Assembly: GCA_963693085.1 (NCBI GenBank)
Contig: OY856412.1
Coordinates: 1,058,302,244-1,058,366,243, forward strand
Direction of reading: 5' to 3'
Length of the DNA: 64,000 nt
Source: Alisma plantago-aquatica
Taxonomy: Eukaryota; Streptophyta; Magnoliopsida; Alismatales; Alismataceae
Shown: in pieces, positions 12,500 through 24,675 of the stretch
Position numbering within the stretch: the first letter of the stretch is position 1
Layout of the letters: every line of letters begins with the position of its first letter
Notes under the pieces: generated by a model
What the model saw: only the letters and a program-made list of their open reading frames with translations
Told to the model about the DNA's origin: nothing
Database searches by the model: none
Made by a program: the position numbers and the translations under genes

Positions 12500-13715
12500 C
12501 TTCTTCAAGGTTGTTCACTGTAGAGGATCGATCCATAGGAGACTCAGCAGTATTTGTAATCTGGTCAGTAGATACCTATGAAACACTAGATACATCAGTA
12601 GTACAACCCGAGTTCTTCGAGTGTGAAACCTTTGTGGCATCAGTAGAACCACCATTCACAGCCTTCTCTCAAACAACGCCATTGTCTTTGACCTCGTTTC
12701 TAGGTGCGACAGCTTCACCCACCTGGACGCCTTCTGATCTGACTTCATTCACATGGTCCACAGTTCTAAGGTTAACCTGGCTCTTCCCCTCTCTTTTATT
12801 TATTCTTTTTGGTTTTTTGCTCTTGGATATCCCCTGTTTAATGTGAGGCTCGGTGTGGCAAGTTTTGGCTCCTGGATAGCACCCGATAATTTGCTCGAAC
12901 ACCTTGCAGCCATTACAGTGTTCTAGTAAGGCGTCATAGATGACCCTGACTTCCAGGTGTTGTTCGTCTGGTAGATCCACCATGACGACTGGTGATGCAT
13001 CCTTGTCGGCATGGATCTCAAAAAAAAGATGTAGAGCACCAATATATCTACCCTATCCAGAAGTTGATGATCTTAGGTGTATCTGACGCATATCCAATGA
13101 TGGTCAGGGCCCTTCTGGTCCAATGCCACCCTAGATCAGTTAGAGTGAGCCACATTAGAGTAGAGGTGAAGGATTCCCTTCTCAAATCTTCCAGTGGTGA
13201 CAACTTCTTGGTCAGACTCAATTGGTTATCAAAAAACCATAGTCCTTTCTCAATGAAGACCTTCATATCCTCCTCAGTCGCAAACCTGACTAGGAAGAGC
13301 CCATGTTTGAGATAGGACAGTTGAAGTTCGCCTTGGGGATTCTAGGTTCTCAGCATCCAACCATGTACATGTTGTATGTGGTTCTTACTCCCCAAGATTT
13401 AGACAATGATGTAGCTCCGTTGGTCTTGTCTTAGCATCAGTTTCTGTCTAGGATCTCCCCGTAGTAACACCGTGAGTGGATTAGATCAAGGAAGAGATCT
13501 TATATCCACTACAGAAGTGGGGCCGATCGAGGAAGGAGGGATCAAAAGGTTTGAGGTGGAGGTGGTGGTGGTAGAGGTGGTGGTGGAATTTGTGGTGGAA
13601 GGTGGGCATCTAGGACTGGGGTGCCAGTAGGGGGACACCCCTCCGTTGGGTCTAACACTCGCAATGACCATGTAGTCGCATGTTCTAGAGATGAAGTGCA
13701 TCACATCTAGAGAGA
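12500..13715 (-). pseudogene. L1 ORF1 (DUF4283-type nucleic-acid-binding protein)
   Basis: From right to left on the reverse strand: a serine/threonine/proline-rich start (about 13700-13490, with TTNSTTTSTTTTSTSN), then a DUF4283-like block with KVFIEKGLWFFDNQLSL at 13266-13210, then a knuckle-like HCNGCKVFEQIIGC near 12925-12880, then a charged tail (SKSKKPKRINKREGKS) to 12669. ORF1 proteins bind LINE RNA in the ribonucleoprotein. The CCHC knuckle lacks a clear histidine, and at least one frame break lies between the DUF4283 and knuckle pieces. Boundaries are approximate. Confidence 0.65.
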
Positions 13716-13753
13716 GAGATTTAAGTTAGGATGATTTTAGATTTCAAAGATCC

Positions 13754-13769
13754 ATCCATCTTTAGTTTC
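13754..13769. repeat. L1 target-site duplication, right copy
   Basis: ATCCATCTTTAGTTTC, identical to 8902-8917, at the 5' end of the minus-strand L1. Confidence 0.9.
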
Positions 13770-14090
13770 ATCAATCAATGCAATATCATCAACAAATAAC
13801 ATACACCAAGGAATATCATCCTAAACATTCTTTGTCAACTCATCCATAACAAGAACGAACAGATAAGGGATGAGTGTGGATCCTAGGTGTACCCTAACCA
13901 TGATAGGAAAAGTTGTTGTCTCTCTCCAAGAGTCTTCACACTTGCAGTAGAGAAATCATACATGTCTTTGATAAAGTTGATTACTAGATTGGCACACCCT
14001 TTTTCTTCAAAACCATCCATAAAACTCCTTGGGTACTCCATCATAAGCCTTTTGAACATATTTCATATACGTGTTATAGATCTTAGCCTC
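13770..14090 (-). pseudogene. RTE LINE: reverse transcriptase catalytic core
   Basis: The reverse strand reads PWCMLFVDDIALIDETKDG at 13815-13760, with the catalytic FVDD motif at 13785-13796, and upstream KAYDGVPKEFYGWF near 14065-14010. It is flanked by the L1 insertion on the left and the solo LTR on the right. A short deletion separates the KAYD block from the preceding IIEQRL block at 18151-18180. Confidence 0.82.
14086..14090. repeat. Target-site duplication of solo LTR A, left
   Basis: GCCTC directly before TGTAACATA; repeated at 18151-18155. Confidence 0.85.
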
Positions 14091-17000
14091 TGTAACATAT
14101 TGAATCTTGGGTTTATTTGTAATATAACCCATTTTCAAGATTTTATTTCCTTCATATCCTTTTTGTTTGTTTTCACTAAATTTTCCTATTTTTTCTATCA
14201 TATTTGTCCTCAATGTTGAAATTGAGCAATACTTAATGATTTGAATTATACTTGACCCACATTCATTTCAGTGAATGGGTTTTTGCACAAATATCTCAAC
14301 TAGTGTGTTAATTAGAGTCTAATGATGCAAAATGACCATTAATGAGATATAATTAGTAGATTATATTAATTTAGATTTTTATGGCTTTTGGGACCAGAAA
14401 TGAGAAAATAATAAATTTTATATCAAAATTTATTAGGAAAGGTACTAAATATATTTATTAGGTACTTTGCATACGATCAAATACAAAATGTGTTGTAAAG
14501 GAGAACTTAATGTAAAGTTATACTCCACAAACATTGATTAGCAAACCCATGAATTTTCAAGTCAATTGGTATTCCTGTATCCTTTAAATTAGTTGAATGA
14601 ATATGCAAGCTCTAATATATATAAATGCCTAACGAATGTGAAAAAGGAAACCTACTTGACTCCTAATTAGCATGCCCTTTAAATTGTTTGACAATAGGAT
14701 ATCAATTGCTTTCCTAGTTAAATGAGTGTTTGATATAAAAATAGTGCAAAGGAATGCCTAACATTTTCAAAAGAAGAAACTAATGCTAAAATTGAATGCC
14801 ATGAATCCAAATTAGCCCACACTTTAATTTGCAAGTTGGAGAGACATTGTTTGCATTCCCAATTAAAGTGGTAATGAAAACCTTAATTAAATTAGGTTGT
14901 AGTATACATATTTGACTAAACATTTAAGGTGTTTCTTAAACCCATTCTCCCCTCAATGTAACACCTTGCATTACTTCCTCCTCATCAATCATGTGACCCT
15001 AGAGTTGGGTAATGACGGCCGCAATGGGGCACCCGTCTCCCTCTCCATCCTCATCTTCCCCTCGTCTCCCTTCCTTTATTTCTTCCCCTTACCTTCTCCC
15101 TCAGCATAGCACCATAAAACTAGCTACCCTACCTTCCTCTACTTGTGGCACCTCCATATAATCTCATTTCCACCTCGTCACCCCATCACAACCACCAACA
15201 GAACACCGATAAGTCTGCTACCCTCACCACTAGGACCTCTGAGCATGGCTTCGATCTCCATTGTTCATCAACTCCTATACAATCATCATTGTTGAGCATT
15301 TCAAAGCAGTGTCCCTCACCAGATCCATTCATCTCCTCGTCTGTTTCAATCCTGACACATCAACTGTTACAGAAAATGCCACCATAAACCTACAACCATA
15401 AGATCAATGACGACTCCATGAACATCATGTGTGATGACTCTAGTCTTGACAATCCCCATCAACATGGTCATCTTGATTCCCCTTTCTAACCTCGAAAATG
15501 AGGATGATGACCTGAATCATCATAGTAAGTTGTTCGCCTCACCTCGCCAGGAAACACTACAACACCAAATCTACAATGTTGTCGAGTACTCTTCTACAAT
15601 GCCGTCAAGTATTTCTCTTCTACAATGTTGTCGACTCCTCTTTTACAATGTCATTGACTCCTCTTCTGCAATGCCCCTCCTTCATCTGTGTGATGGATAG
15701 ACCTACAAAAAACACCACAATGCTAGTGACGCAGTCATCTACAACCATCGATCTGATCTCACCACTATCACCCCATTGAATCCTAGATCTCACTCCTCTT
15801 GCACTGACGACCTACAACCAACAAGAAATAACCTAACATGATCCTGAAGCCCCTCTGACTCCTTCCTATACTATGCATCAACACAACATATATTCTCTAT
15901 TTGGATCTGTAGCTTCATCAACCACCAGTGTCTTCTTCTAGTATGAGATTCTGCAACTAATGACCATGGCATGTACCGGCCTGACAACCCAGTCCTCATA
16001 TCCAGATCTTAAGCAAATTGATCAGATATGCTACTAGTGTCATGTCAAGGGAAACACCACCTGGAGATTCGGAGGAATTATCTTGGGATGAACCCTAGAT
16101 ATGCTCACAAACATATCATCATAGATCCATTAGTTTCTGGTTGTCTAAGGTTTGTATTTCTTTCCTAATTTCAATCTTTTAGATATTAACTTATGATGAC
16201 AATGTGAAGAAAACCATGGTAATAAGGATATAGATCTAATTCCCTATGGTAACCAAGGACCTAATATCTAAATCTTAATTTATGATCTTTATAGTAGATC
16301 TATAACTGTTACTTTCAGAAAAACTAGTTAATGAGACGCAAATAGTAACAACAATCACAGATCATGGTGATTAGAATATGTTAACTAAGGAGTTGTTTTG
16401 CAAAATGTGTTCACATTATTATATTATATTGACTTACTTGTATACATCCTATTAGTTTATACATGTATCGATTTAGTATAACATATCAAACAATGGATGT
16501 AAGATGAGCATGTTGCCTTATTGTAATCTTGAAAGTCATGGCTCAACTAATAATGGAAGATTATATATAAGATGAGTTATATTTTAATACTACACATAGA
16601 TTATCAAGAATTATGATAATCATGTTTCAACAAAACCCTAGATACACATATATATATTTATGCAATATATGGCAATTATAAATACAAATATAATTATGGA
16701 ATGCATCTAACTATATTGTCTTCTTATGAATTAAATGGTGAGAAAGAAAATAATGTGTAAAATAATGTACTTTTATAAACATATATCTAGATGACATATT
16801 GGTTGGGATATATCAAAAACTACTTTCAAGTATCTACATATTGCATACTCTTACTCATGGATGCTCAAGAACTAGATAATGAAATGTGCATGCCCACCAA
16901 TATACATGGTAAGCATGACGTTAGGAATAATATGGATTCACTTTATAGAGAAGAGAATGCCATCATTAAACCTAAATTGGAAGAGTATATATTATTATCT

Positions 17001-18150
17001 ACATATATATGAGTTGCATAGAATTATGTGACTAATGATGGGTAATTAGAACTAAGATAGATATATATAGCATCACATATTCTCTCAACATAGATTAAAA
17101 TCATAAACCCTAACATGACATTAGATGATCGAGAATAGGGTAAGAATAATATGAAAATATAATAAGAATTAATATGTTCATTTTGACTTGGCTAACATAC
17201 ATAATGTGTTTCTAGGATGAAAAGTTGACTTTTTGGACCAAAGTATACTATTCGAGTTAACCTTTATGTGTGAAAGTCAGGTATGTGCATTCTAAACCCT
17301 AAGTTGGGCATATTTTATCCACCCTAATTTCCCAATGAGGCATGAGCCTTTACACTAGTTTCTACATTTCTTGTTTATTTCACTTTAATCATTCTAGGGT
17401 CTAGGGCCCCACTTGCAAAGTTTTCAATTTCTTAAATTTGCCATTAAATTATTCAAGCATGATGATGTAAATGTCTAATTAACTAATGTAGTGTACATGA
17501 GTACAACCACCAATAGTGGGAATGTGTAATTTCACCCAGGGGAATGTGATAATTCTCCCCATTTTTTATATATTCAGGTGCTTGGGAATGTGTTAATTCT
17601 CCCTCACCTAGAAGCTGAGGTTAGGTAGGTGCCTCATCGCTATATTAGTTTAATGCAATCATATTAAATCATGCATGTAACTTTATTACTATTTGACTTG
17701 GTAGAAATATTAATTATTTACTGGCCTCATACTTTTGAAATATTTTAGCTTAGTAAATCTTTACTTTGCCATATTTTAAACTGTTAAATGTCCTTACTCC
17801 TTTAATTGACACATATTTTATTCTCCTCTTGCTGGTTGATCCCAACCACCCAGATTTAGGATCAGAGTGCGCAACAGGAGCATGGTGAACCAGCCTAAGA
17901 CTAGAAGAAGGTGTTCATCCATCCATCATGGACTTATTTGTTAAGGTATTTTGTTGGAGACATATTGATGTAGTTTAGATTCCCTGTACCTTAGATCCTT
18001 TGTTTGTATAAATCATGTACATCCTTATTGGGAAAATTATGATGTACTCTTTATTTTATTTAATATAGTCAAAGTTTTAACTTCTACTATTATTCATTGG
18101 TCTTTTCCATACCATTTTTATTAGTAGAGAGGTGGTTTCACTTCTTTACA
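14091..18150 (+). mobile_element. Solo LTR A, 4060 bp, chromovirus-like
   Basis: It begins TGTAACATA, ends CTTCTTTACA, and is flanked by a perfect GCCTC duplication (14086-14090, 18151-18155). Deleting it rejoins the RTE reverse transcriptase. It aligns colinearly with solo LTR B (24681-30642, minus the copia insertion), which is nearly the same length. Its end also matches the LTR end at 52650-52670, which is followed by a tRNA-iMet-type priming site and a gypsy gag; that assigns the family as Tekay/Del-like chromovirus. No internal domain is present, so it is a solo LTR. A pyrimidine-rich, C-rich tract lies at about 14950-15900; its short open frames look non-coding. Confidence 0.85.
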
Positions 18151-18155
18151 GCCTC
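18151..18155. repeat. Target-site duplication of solo LTR A, right
   Basis: GCCTC directly after ..TTCTTTACA; matches 14086-14090. Confidence 0.85.
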
Positions 18156-19612
18156 TGCTCAATAATCCTCTCCCAAAGCTTCATTGTGTGACTCATCAAC
18201 TTGATATTTGTGTAATTTGTGCAGATCTAAACATCACCTTTGTTCTTATAGAATGGGACTATTCTACTATTTCTCCACTCATGTGACATCTTCTTGGTAT
18301 TCATGATCTTGTTAAAGAAATTTGTTAACCACATAACTCATTCACTCCCCATACTCTTCCATACATCAATGGGAATATTGTCTAGTCTGTATGCCTTTCT
18401 CATTTTCATCTTTTTCAAAGCATTCTTGACCTCAAATAGTGAAACTCGTCACGTGTAAATGATATCTCTTGTATTAATTTCACACGAGTCTCTAACATTA
18501 TTTACACTATCTCCATTCAAAATCATATAGAAGTAGTTTTTGGTTCTTGATATCTATCATCCTTCACCAACACACTATCATCTTCACTCTTGATGATTTT
18601 TACTTGACTCAAGTCTATTCCTTTGCTTTCTCTAATATGGGCCATTTTATATGTATCATTTCCCCTTTTTCTTGTGTCCAAATTCTTATGAATACCATCA
18701 AAGTATCTAGACATCACCTCCTAAACAACATTTTAGCTTCTTTCTTTGCTTGCCTGTATCTCTAGAATGTGGCATCATCTCGAGATTCGGGCAAGCTCCC
18801 ATAGATCTCCCTTTTTAGTTTAATAGCCTTACGTACTTCATCATTCCACTACCAAGTCTCATTCTGTGGAGGCCCAAAACCTTTTGGACTCCCCCAAAAC
18901 CTCTTTGGAAATTTTTGTTATGCAGGAGCTCATGTTATTCCACAAAGTATTAACATCAGACTCCAAGTTCCAAGTTCCCTCCTTGATGAGTTTATCAAGA
19001 AAAGTCAATTTCTTTTATCCTTTAAGATTCCACCACCTTATCCAGCTATCTTGGTCTCTATTATACTTGCCTTTATTGATCTTCATGTCAATATCCAAAA
19101 CTACCAACCTATGTTGGGTCATGAGTTCTTCAACAGGAATTACTTTACAATGCTTGGATAGTTACAATCCACCCTCGCCATGAGGTAAACAATTTTGCTA
19201 CAATTGTTCCCACTCTTGAAAGTAATCTTATGAGATTCTCTTTTCTTGAAATGGGTGTTTTCCAAAATCATATGAAATGAAACTACAAAATCTAATATCC
19301 TCTCTCCCTCTTCGTTTATGATGCCATATCCAAAACCACCATGAACTCTCTCATATCCAACATTGCTACTCCCCACATAGCCATTTTAATCACTCCCAAT
19401 AATTATCTTCTCATTTGTTGGTATTCCCTAAATCAATTCATAAATGTCATCCCAAAAATCCTTCTTAGACTCCTCGCTGAGGCCAACTTGGGGGGCAAAA
19501 GAACTAATAATGTTGAAAATCTTTCACATAAGAACAACCTTGATAGATGTAATTCTATCACCCATCCTTGTGATCTTGACATTGTATGATTTCCCACAAG
19601 AACAAACTTATA
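18151..19612 (-). pseudogene. RTE LINE: endonuclease remnant and RT N-terminal part
   Basis: The reverse strand carries, from right to left, an AP-endonuclease-like part (VHGGFGYGIINEEGERILDF at 19340-19270, then HKITFKSGNN..IVYLMAR), the linker VEELMTQHRLVVLDIDMK, NETW near 18860, KIIKSEDDSVLVKD at 18610-18560, NALKKMKMRKAYRLDNIPID near 18430-18370, and WRNSRIVPFYKNKGD..MKLWERIIEQRL ending at 18151. Stops interrupt all frames. The endonuclease start is missing because the element is 5'-truncated at 19612, as expected for target-primed insertion. Confidence 0.82.
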
Positions 19613-19627
19613 GTGCATATGATTTAT
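19613..19627. repeat. Target-site duplication of the RTE LINE, right copy
   Basis: Matches 8125-8139 at 14 of 15 bases, directly after the truncated 5' end of the endonuclease region. Confidence 0.8.
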
Positions 19628-19873
19628 AAGTAATCAAAATATCCAAGTTATAACACTATTTGTGTTATTAATTACTTAAAATCTTGATCTTTGATAAGAC
19701 ATAGTTGGTGCTACCAACATGGGTCGGTGTGCCACCGACATGGATTTCCTTTTTCTGGTCAAGAGCAAAGTTGATGCCAGTAGCATGGGTGCCAATGCCA
19801 CCAAATTAAATAATAGGGTTTATTCATGGCAGAGTCTGTGCTACTGACTTGGGTATTAGTGCCACTATGTAAC
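19628..19873 (-). repeat. 5' LTR of the minus-strand gypsy element, second part
   Basis: This resumes the LTR interrupted at 8139. The text from 19628 matches 1950-2200, including ATCCAAGTTATAACAC and the GGTGCTACCAACATGGG-like repeats. The suggested outer end is ..ATGTAACA, which on the reverse strand starts TGTTACAT, but this is not confirmed by a target duplication. Confidence 0.65.
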
Positions 19874-20340
19874 ATACTAAATTAAAGGTATATATCTTAA
19901 CTTTTCCCTTATTTTATGGTATTTTCATTTTTACCTTATTTCTTGCTTTGGAATGTATTAGGAGTTTGGGAATATAGAACTATAAAGTTTTATTAATAAA
20001 CAATTTGTTGAGTATTTCATGTAAGAAATTGAGATCATATCCCAAGTAGGGGCTAATTATAACCAGCACAGACCATTTCAATCTTGGTGGGATGACATCA
20101 AAACCACTTCCTAGCTCGAGTAGGAGAGGTGTGACTACGCATAGTAAACTTCCAACCCTAAATGTTTTATCTCTCTCTCTGTCATTAACCCAATCACATG
20201 ATTTCTATTCCTATAATTTCCTTCTGTGATTTCATACAAAATGAGCCATGACTTAAACCCTAGTTTTCCCTATTTACAATTTTCCAACTTTTCCTTATCG
20301 ATCTCTTTGAACCCTCAACCAACAGAGTCCCTTAAACTAT

Positions 20341-20432
<92 letters not shown>

Positions 20433-21106
20433 ATCATCCTCATATATCTCCCACCATTCTTGCAATTTACCTTTGGTGCAATTTCATAAAAAGTTATGTG
20501 TTTTGGCACTGCTAACCCAAGCTTTTTTCCTTTGCGACCACCTTCATCCTCAATGCCTTTCTTTGCCTCTGTTAGGTTCATTCTATGGTAAACCTTTACA
20601 AGCCTTGTACTTCACATTTTTCCATTCCACTTTCCACCCCTTCTCTTTTCCCAAAGATTGACATTTGTCTAGGAGAGGTGCTCCTCTCTGCCATGGTGAG
20701 GAAAGGGACAAAAGGACATTTCCTCCTCAATTTCCATTTTACCCCTCATAATCTCCTTGTTATATTTTCTCTCATGGGCAAAATTTCCATTTTTTTATTT
20801 AATCAAACCTTATGTTTTGCTTACTATGATCAATTGTTGCCATGTCATGCTCTAATATTTTGAATTTTAAAGTGAGGGTAAATCAATCTTTTGTTTATTA
20901 ATTTTTGATTTCAACTAGTAAATGGTATAACCCTATAACGTGTATAGCTAAATTATGAACATTATAAAATACAAATAAAGAAGTATTCTAAATAAGAAAA
21001 ATAAGTTCTAATAGAGTTGTTTCAAGTCTAATTTGAAGGTTTTCAAGAGTTTATTATTAGTATTTCATAATTAAAGCATGTATAACCCTTATTTTTAGAA
21101 ATGTAT
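19874..21106. other. Unassigned spacer between the gypsy and Athila elements
   Basis: No coding sequence or recognisable element end is visible. It contains an AT microsatellite and, from 20440 to 20860, a C- and T-rich tract with short open frames that show no family resemblance. This may be older degraded repeat sequence. Confidence 0.4.
20344..20432. repeat. (AT)n microsatellite
   Basis: About 89 bp of almost pure AT dinucleotide, with two ATAA interruptions near 20386 and 20406. The reverse-strand frame of alternating I and Y residues here is an artefact of the repeat. Confidence 0.97.
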
Positions 21107-22745
21107 TGATGTGCACATTTCATATAGAATTTTTCCCTCTTTTGCATGCAATTTCAATCCACTTTGTGCCTCATTTCGCCTCTATTCATAGTAGATTTCC
21201 CAATTCATAGTTGTCTTCACTCATTTCATGTTTGTGATCACACCTATGTGATAATGACAAGGAAATGGCGTTAATCTGATCAAAATCCAATCTTAGTTGG
21301 ATTCCCTAAGTGATTGTACATGTTTCAGGGAATTTCTCAAAGTTTCTAAGAGGAACGTGTTGTGTCATTTGTTGAATACAGCATATTAAACTACAACACA
21401 TAACGTTCCTCCCTGATGAGCAACACCACGACATGTCTTTTAAATGGTACATCATGCCCCTTCATTCAAAGATTTCACTAAAGTCCCTGCCTGGTGACAC
21501 AACGTGCGTGTATTAGCACATGACGTGTTCACATCCTCTAGATTTGCCAGATCTTCACCAAGTATAAGCAACATTGTGTATTAGTCAACTGATAACTATG
21601 CATCCTTCGAGTGGGCCAGATCCACCTTTAGTTATTCATGGCAACATGCTATGTCATTTCACAGACACGCCATGTTTCCGACAATTATCATACATTTTGA
21701 GAGAAACCATCCCTAATTTTTAAAAATGAAAGGACACCTATGGGATGGTTATCACTCATCATTTAAAATACTTTTTGACCAGAAAGAAGAGTAGATGAGA
21801 AAAGAGGTGATTTTAGAGAAGACGAGGTGGTTACTCGAGAGAGAAACTCTTCTCTACTCCATTTCTCTTCTTAGACTGCAACAAAGGCTTCTCCATTCCA
21901 TTCCGACCACCTTGGAGAGAAGGTTTCTGGAGAAGGATTAGTTGCAAGGATGAAACTCCATATTCTAACATGAGTTCCAATGTGTTCTTCCACTCCTACA
22001 GATTCCTTCGTTACTCCCACTTCTTTACTCATTTTTTACAGCTTGTACTTGTATTTCATCACTAATGTGCACATAGAACTTTGTTTCTTGGGCATCAGAT
22101 AGTATCTCTCATGTCATAACTTATGTGAACTCAGATTTCATACTTAATGCTAGTTGATTTACTTTAACAAGATGTGTTTTGGTGCATATTTGCTTGTCTA
22201 CATGACTGACCATTTTGCTTGCATGTTGTATACTTCTTTCTATAATCTGGGAAGATATATTAATAAGTAAGGAGTAGCTATCTTGGCAACAAATCCTTTA
22301 CTATGGGAGTAGCTAGGATTATGTTGAGGATCCAAGGTTTTTAGTTGGAAACTAAGCATAAGAATGGGAATGCTATGTAGATCTACAACTTTCTCACATC
22401 ACTGGGAGGTGTGTGATGATGGCAAACATCCTTTTATGATTGACTAGTATGTTTGAGTTTTTTGATTGTATGTAAGTTTTTATGTGGAAGTAAAAACCCA
22501 TATCCAAGATCCTCTTAGTTTGATCTTAATCATCCTCCAACTGATTAGCATTTACTTCTTTCTGTTAACTTGTTAATTAGTTTAATAAAAAACCAATCAT
22601 CCTTTTGTAACCAATATAGATTGTTGAAAGTTTAATACTCTTACACCTAACATTACCTTGCTCCTTGGATGACCTTGATAATACTACACACACCTACATA
22701 CTTGCAAGGTAGTGTTCGAGTTTCTATGTTCAAGACTTGCGCACA
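21107..22745 (+). repeat. 5' LTR of the Athila element
   Basis: Starts TGATGTGCAC and ends ..ACTTGCGCACA. It aligns with the split 3' LTR from TGATGCACAC (36934) to TTAATACA (51457). Its body carries many short ACACGTTGTGTC-like words, also seen in the LTRs at 53979 and 60008. Confidence 0.88.
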
Positions 22746-22760
22746 CAACAAATAAGTTTT

Positions 22761-22778
22761 TGGCGTCATTCACGGGGA
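22761..22778 (+). promoter_or_regulatory. Athila primer-binding site
   Basis: TGGCGTCATTCACGGGGA, 15 bases after the LTR end, close to the tRNA-Asp-type site TGGCGCC..GGGGA of plant Athila/Tat elements. Confidence 0.8.
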
Positions 22779-22919
22779 CCTACGGTACTTTTAGTTAGAG
22801 TAAGAGTGTTGATTAGTACTCGAGATTGGATCACCACCTTTCACCATATCCATAATCATTTCAATAATTGCATTTTCTACTTTTGTTGTGTAACTCACTC
22901 ATCTATTTTCTTTATGTAG

Positions 22920-24675
22920 CATTCCAAAAGGGGTCTTGAACCATCCATATTTCTAGACCCAGAGATCAAACACACATTCTATATTCATAGGTGATCAAGG
23001 AGGAGTGGAAGTTCTTCAAACTTGGAGAATTCACAACCATCATCACCCCATTCAACACCAACTTCACCACCATCTCCGCCCGATCACCAAGAGTTGATCA
23101 TGGAAGACAACCAGTCATTAGAGGATTTTTTGTACCTGCTACCGTCAACATATGTTGAGACCTTGACCATCCGATTATTGATGCTAATAAATTCTCTACC
23201 AGACCCACTATTATCTAGATGATCCAGTAGAATAGATATGGAGGAACTCCTATGGAAGATTTGAATAATACATGGTTGAGTTTTTGCAATATATGAACAC
23301 CTTCATGATAAATGGTGTTCCTATTGATGGAGTACACCTAGTATTGTTTCCTTTTACCTTGAGGGATAGAGAAAAAGAATGTCTTTCTTCTCTACCTAAG
23401 AGGTCCATTAAAAGTTAGGACAAGTTGTTGAATATATTTCTTGCTAAGTACTTCCCATCTAGCAAGACTGCGCAACTAAGAAGCCAACTCACCAATTTCA
23501 AGCAACATAAAGGTGAAATGTTGTATGATACATGGGAGAGGTTTAAAGAGCTTCAACATATTTCCCCTTACCATAGTTTGATTACTTGGTTGCTATTGCA
23601 AACATTTTGCAATGGGCTATTCTACAATACCCGTATGACTGTACATGTTGCTACAAATGGAGCCTTGATGAATAAATGCTATAGAGAGGCATATGATATT
23701 ATTGAAGACGTGGCTCTCAACCATTGCCAATGGATCTCAAATAGGACTAACCAGCCTTCTTCTCCAAGACCTTATACTGAAAATTCAAGTGGAAAGCACA
23801 TTGTTGATACAGTTGATCTCATTGCAGTTAAGCTAGATGTCTTCTCTAAGAAATTTGAAGGCTTAGCATCCATCCGATTCAAGCATCAGAATAGGTTTGG
23901 ATGCATGTGGACTTGTAGGGCACAATTATTCATCTTGTTTTGCCCCACAAATAAATGTTGAGGAGATGTCGTAACAAGCAAATTCAATATGAAGTTTTGG
24001 CAATAAGCATCCCTATAACCCTTAATCCAGCACTTACAACTTGGGATGAAAAAATCATCCAAACATTTCTTTTAGAAACACAAGAAATCCTCAAAATCCA
24101 AATCAACAACAACAAATGGGCAACAGACATTCCATGAACAACAACCTATCAAGATTCAACAATAACTATCAGAGCTACAATCAACATCACTCCCAATCAA
24201 GGTCCAATATAGAGAGCTTACTTGAGAATTTTGTCTCAACCCAAATCTAGAAAAATGATGAATTTGCAACCATGGTAAGCTTCTACAAAATGCTATTACT
24301 CAACTCTCTTCTAAGTAGATGTCATTATTACTCACATGAAGATGCTAGTGAATCAAATTGCATAGTAATCTCTACCCAACCAGAGGGCCCCTTTAGGGTT
24401 GTTGCCAAGCCAACCAGATAGTCTATAATGCTGTTGATAAATAACATGATACCAATGAGAAGTAAGGAAAGAAGACTACTACCGAAGCACCACCTTCTTA
24501 TAAATCCACTATTCTTTTTCCTTACAAGTTTACACATACAAAAGATTATGCTAAATCAACATATTCATAAACATCCTCAACAAACTTTATGTCAACCTTC
24601 CCTTGGCTGAAGCCATTGTTAGGATTCCAACCTATGTAAAGTCCCATAAAGACATCTTGACTAATAAGAGAAGCC
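22920..24675 (+). pseudogene. Athila gag and start of protease linker
   Basis: The start ATG at 23022 gives MENSQPSSPHSTPTSPPSPP then LIMEDNQSLEDF; a second frame from 23425 carries the retrotransposon gag core (AKYFPSSKTAQLRSQLTNFK, TLYDTWERFKELQ-like, TWLLLQTFCNGLFYNTRMTV, then an ALMNKCYREAYDIIEDVA block). A Q/N-rich spacer follows with SNIESLLENFVSTQI (24208-24250), then FPYKFTHTKDYAKS and LKPLLGF (24520-24630). Stops and frameshifts lie at about 23222, 23400 and 23961. Gag forms the particle that packages element RNA. The frame would run on into the protease at 30660, but solo LTR B cuts it at 24681. Confidence 0.82.

Larger units (their letters stand above)
8918..13753 (-). mobile_element. 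L1-type LINE, full-length size (4.8 kb), inserted in the RTE LINE
   Basis: A 4836-bp insertion flanked by a perfect 16-bp target duplication, ATCCATCTTTAGTTTC. Its 3' end is marked by eight T at 8918-8925, the minus-strand poly(A) tail. It has ORF1 (about 13715-12500) and ORF2 with endonuclease, YADD reverse transcriptase and a C-terminal zf-RVT-like region. Removing it rejoins the RTE reverse transcriptase. It has both ORFs and a plausible 5' end but several frame breaks. Confidence 0.9.
8140..19612 (-). mobile_element. RTE-type LINE, 5'-truncated, with two nested insertions
   Basis: A minus-strand LINE with endonuclease and reverse transcriptase pieces in order from right to left: endonuclease 19612-18900, RT amino part to 18151, RT centre 14090-13770, RT carboxy part 8901-8549, 3' tail 8548-8140. 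The 3' end carries the plant RTE signature (reverse strand GGATCCATGTAGCTGACCC) and ends in a short ATGATGATG-type tail instead of poly(A). It is bounded by a 15-bp target duplication, GTGCRTATGATTTAT (8125-8139 and 19613-19627, one mismatch), and sits in a gypsy LTR. Without the nested insertions it is about 2.6 kb, so it is 5'-truncated inside the endonuclease. Confidence 0.85.
1001..19873 (-). mobile_element. Ty3/gypsy (Athila-like) LTR element, pol-less, with nested insertions
   Basis: Two diverged direct repeats (1001 to about 2200, and 7300-8139 plus 19628 to about 19873) bracket a reverse-strand priming site and a reverse-strand gag-protease region. Between the protease end (about 4850) and the left LTR there are 2.6 kb without any recognisable reverse transcriptase, RNase H or integrase. 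The right LTR was split by an RTE LINE at 8140-19612. The outer boundaries at about 2200 and 19873 are approximate because the repeats are strongly diverged, and I could not find the element's own 5-bp target duplication. Confidence 0.7.

Noticed and set aside
10213..12846. Plus-strand open frames of 60-203 codons across the L1 LINE
   Set aside because: They are antisense to the LINE ORF1 and ORF2 motifs read on the minus strand, including YADD.
15145..15779. Serine/threonine/proline-rich short frames in solo LTR A
   Set aside because: They overlap each other, are not kept as matching frames in solo LTR B, and lie in pyrimidine-rich LTR sequence.
20342..20581. Reverse-strand open frame of alternating I and Y residues
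   Set aside because: Translation of an AT microsatellite; no coding meaning.
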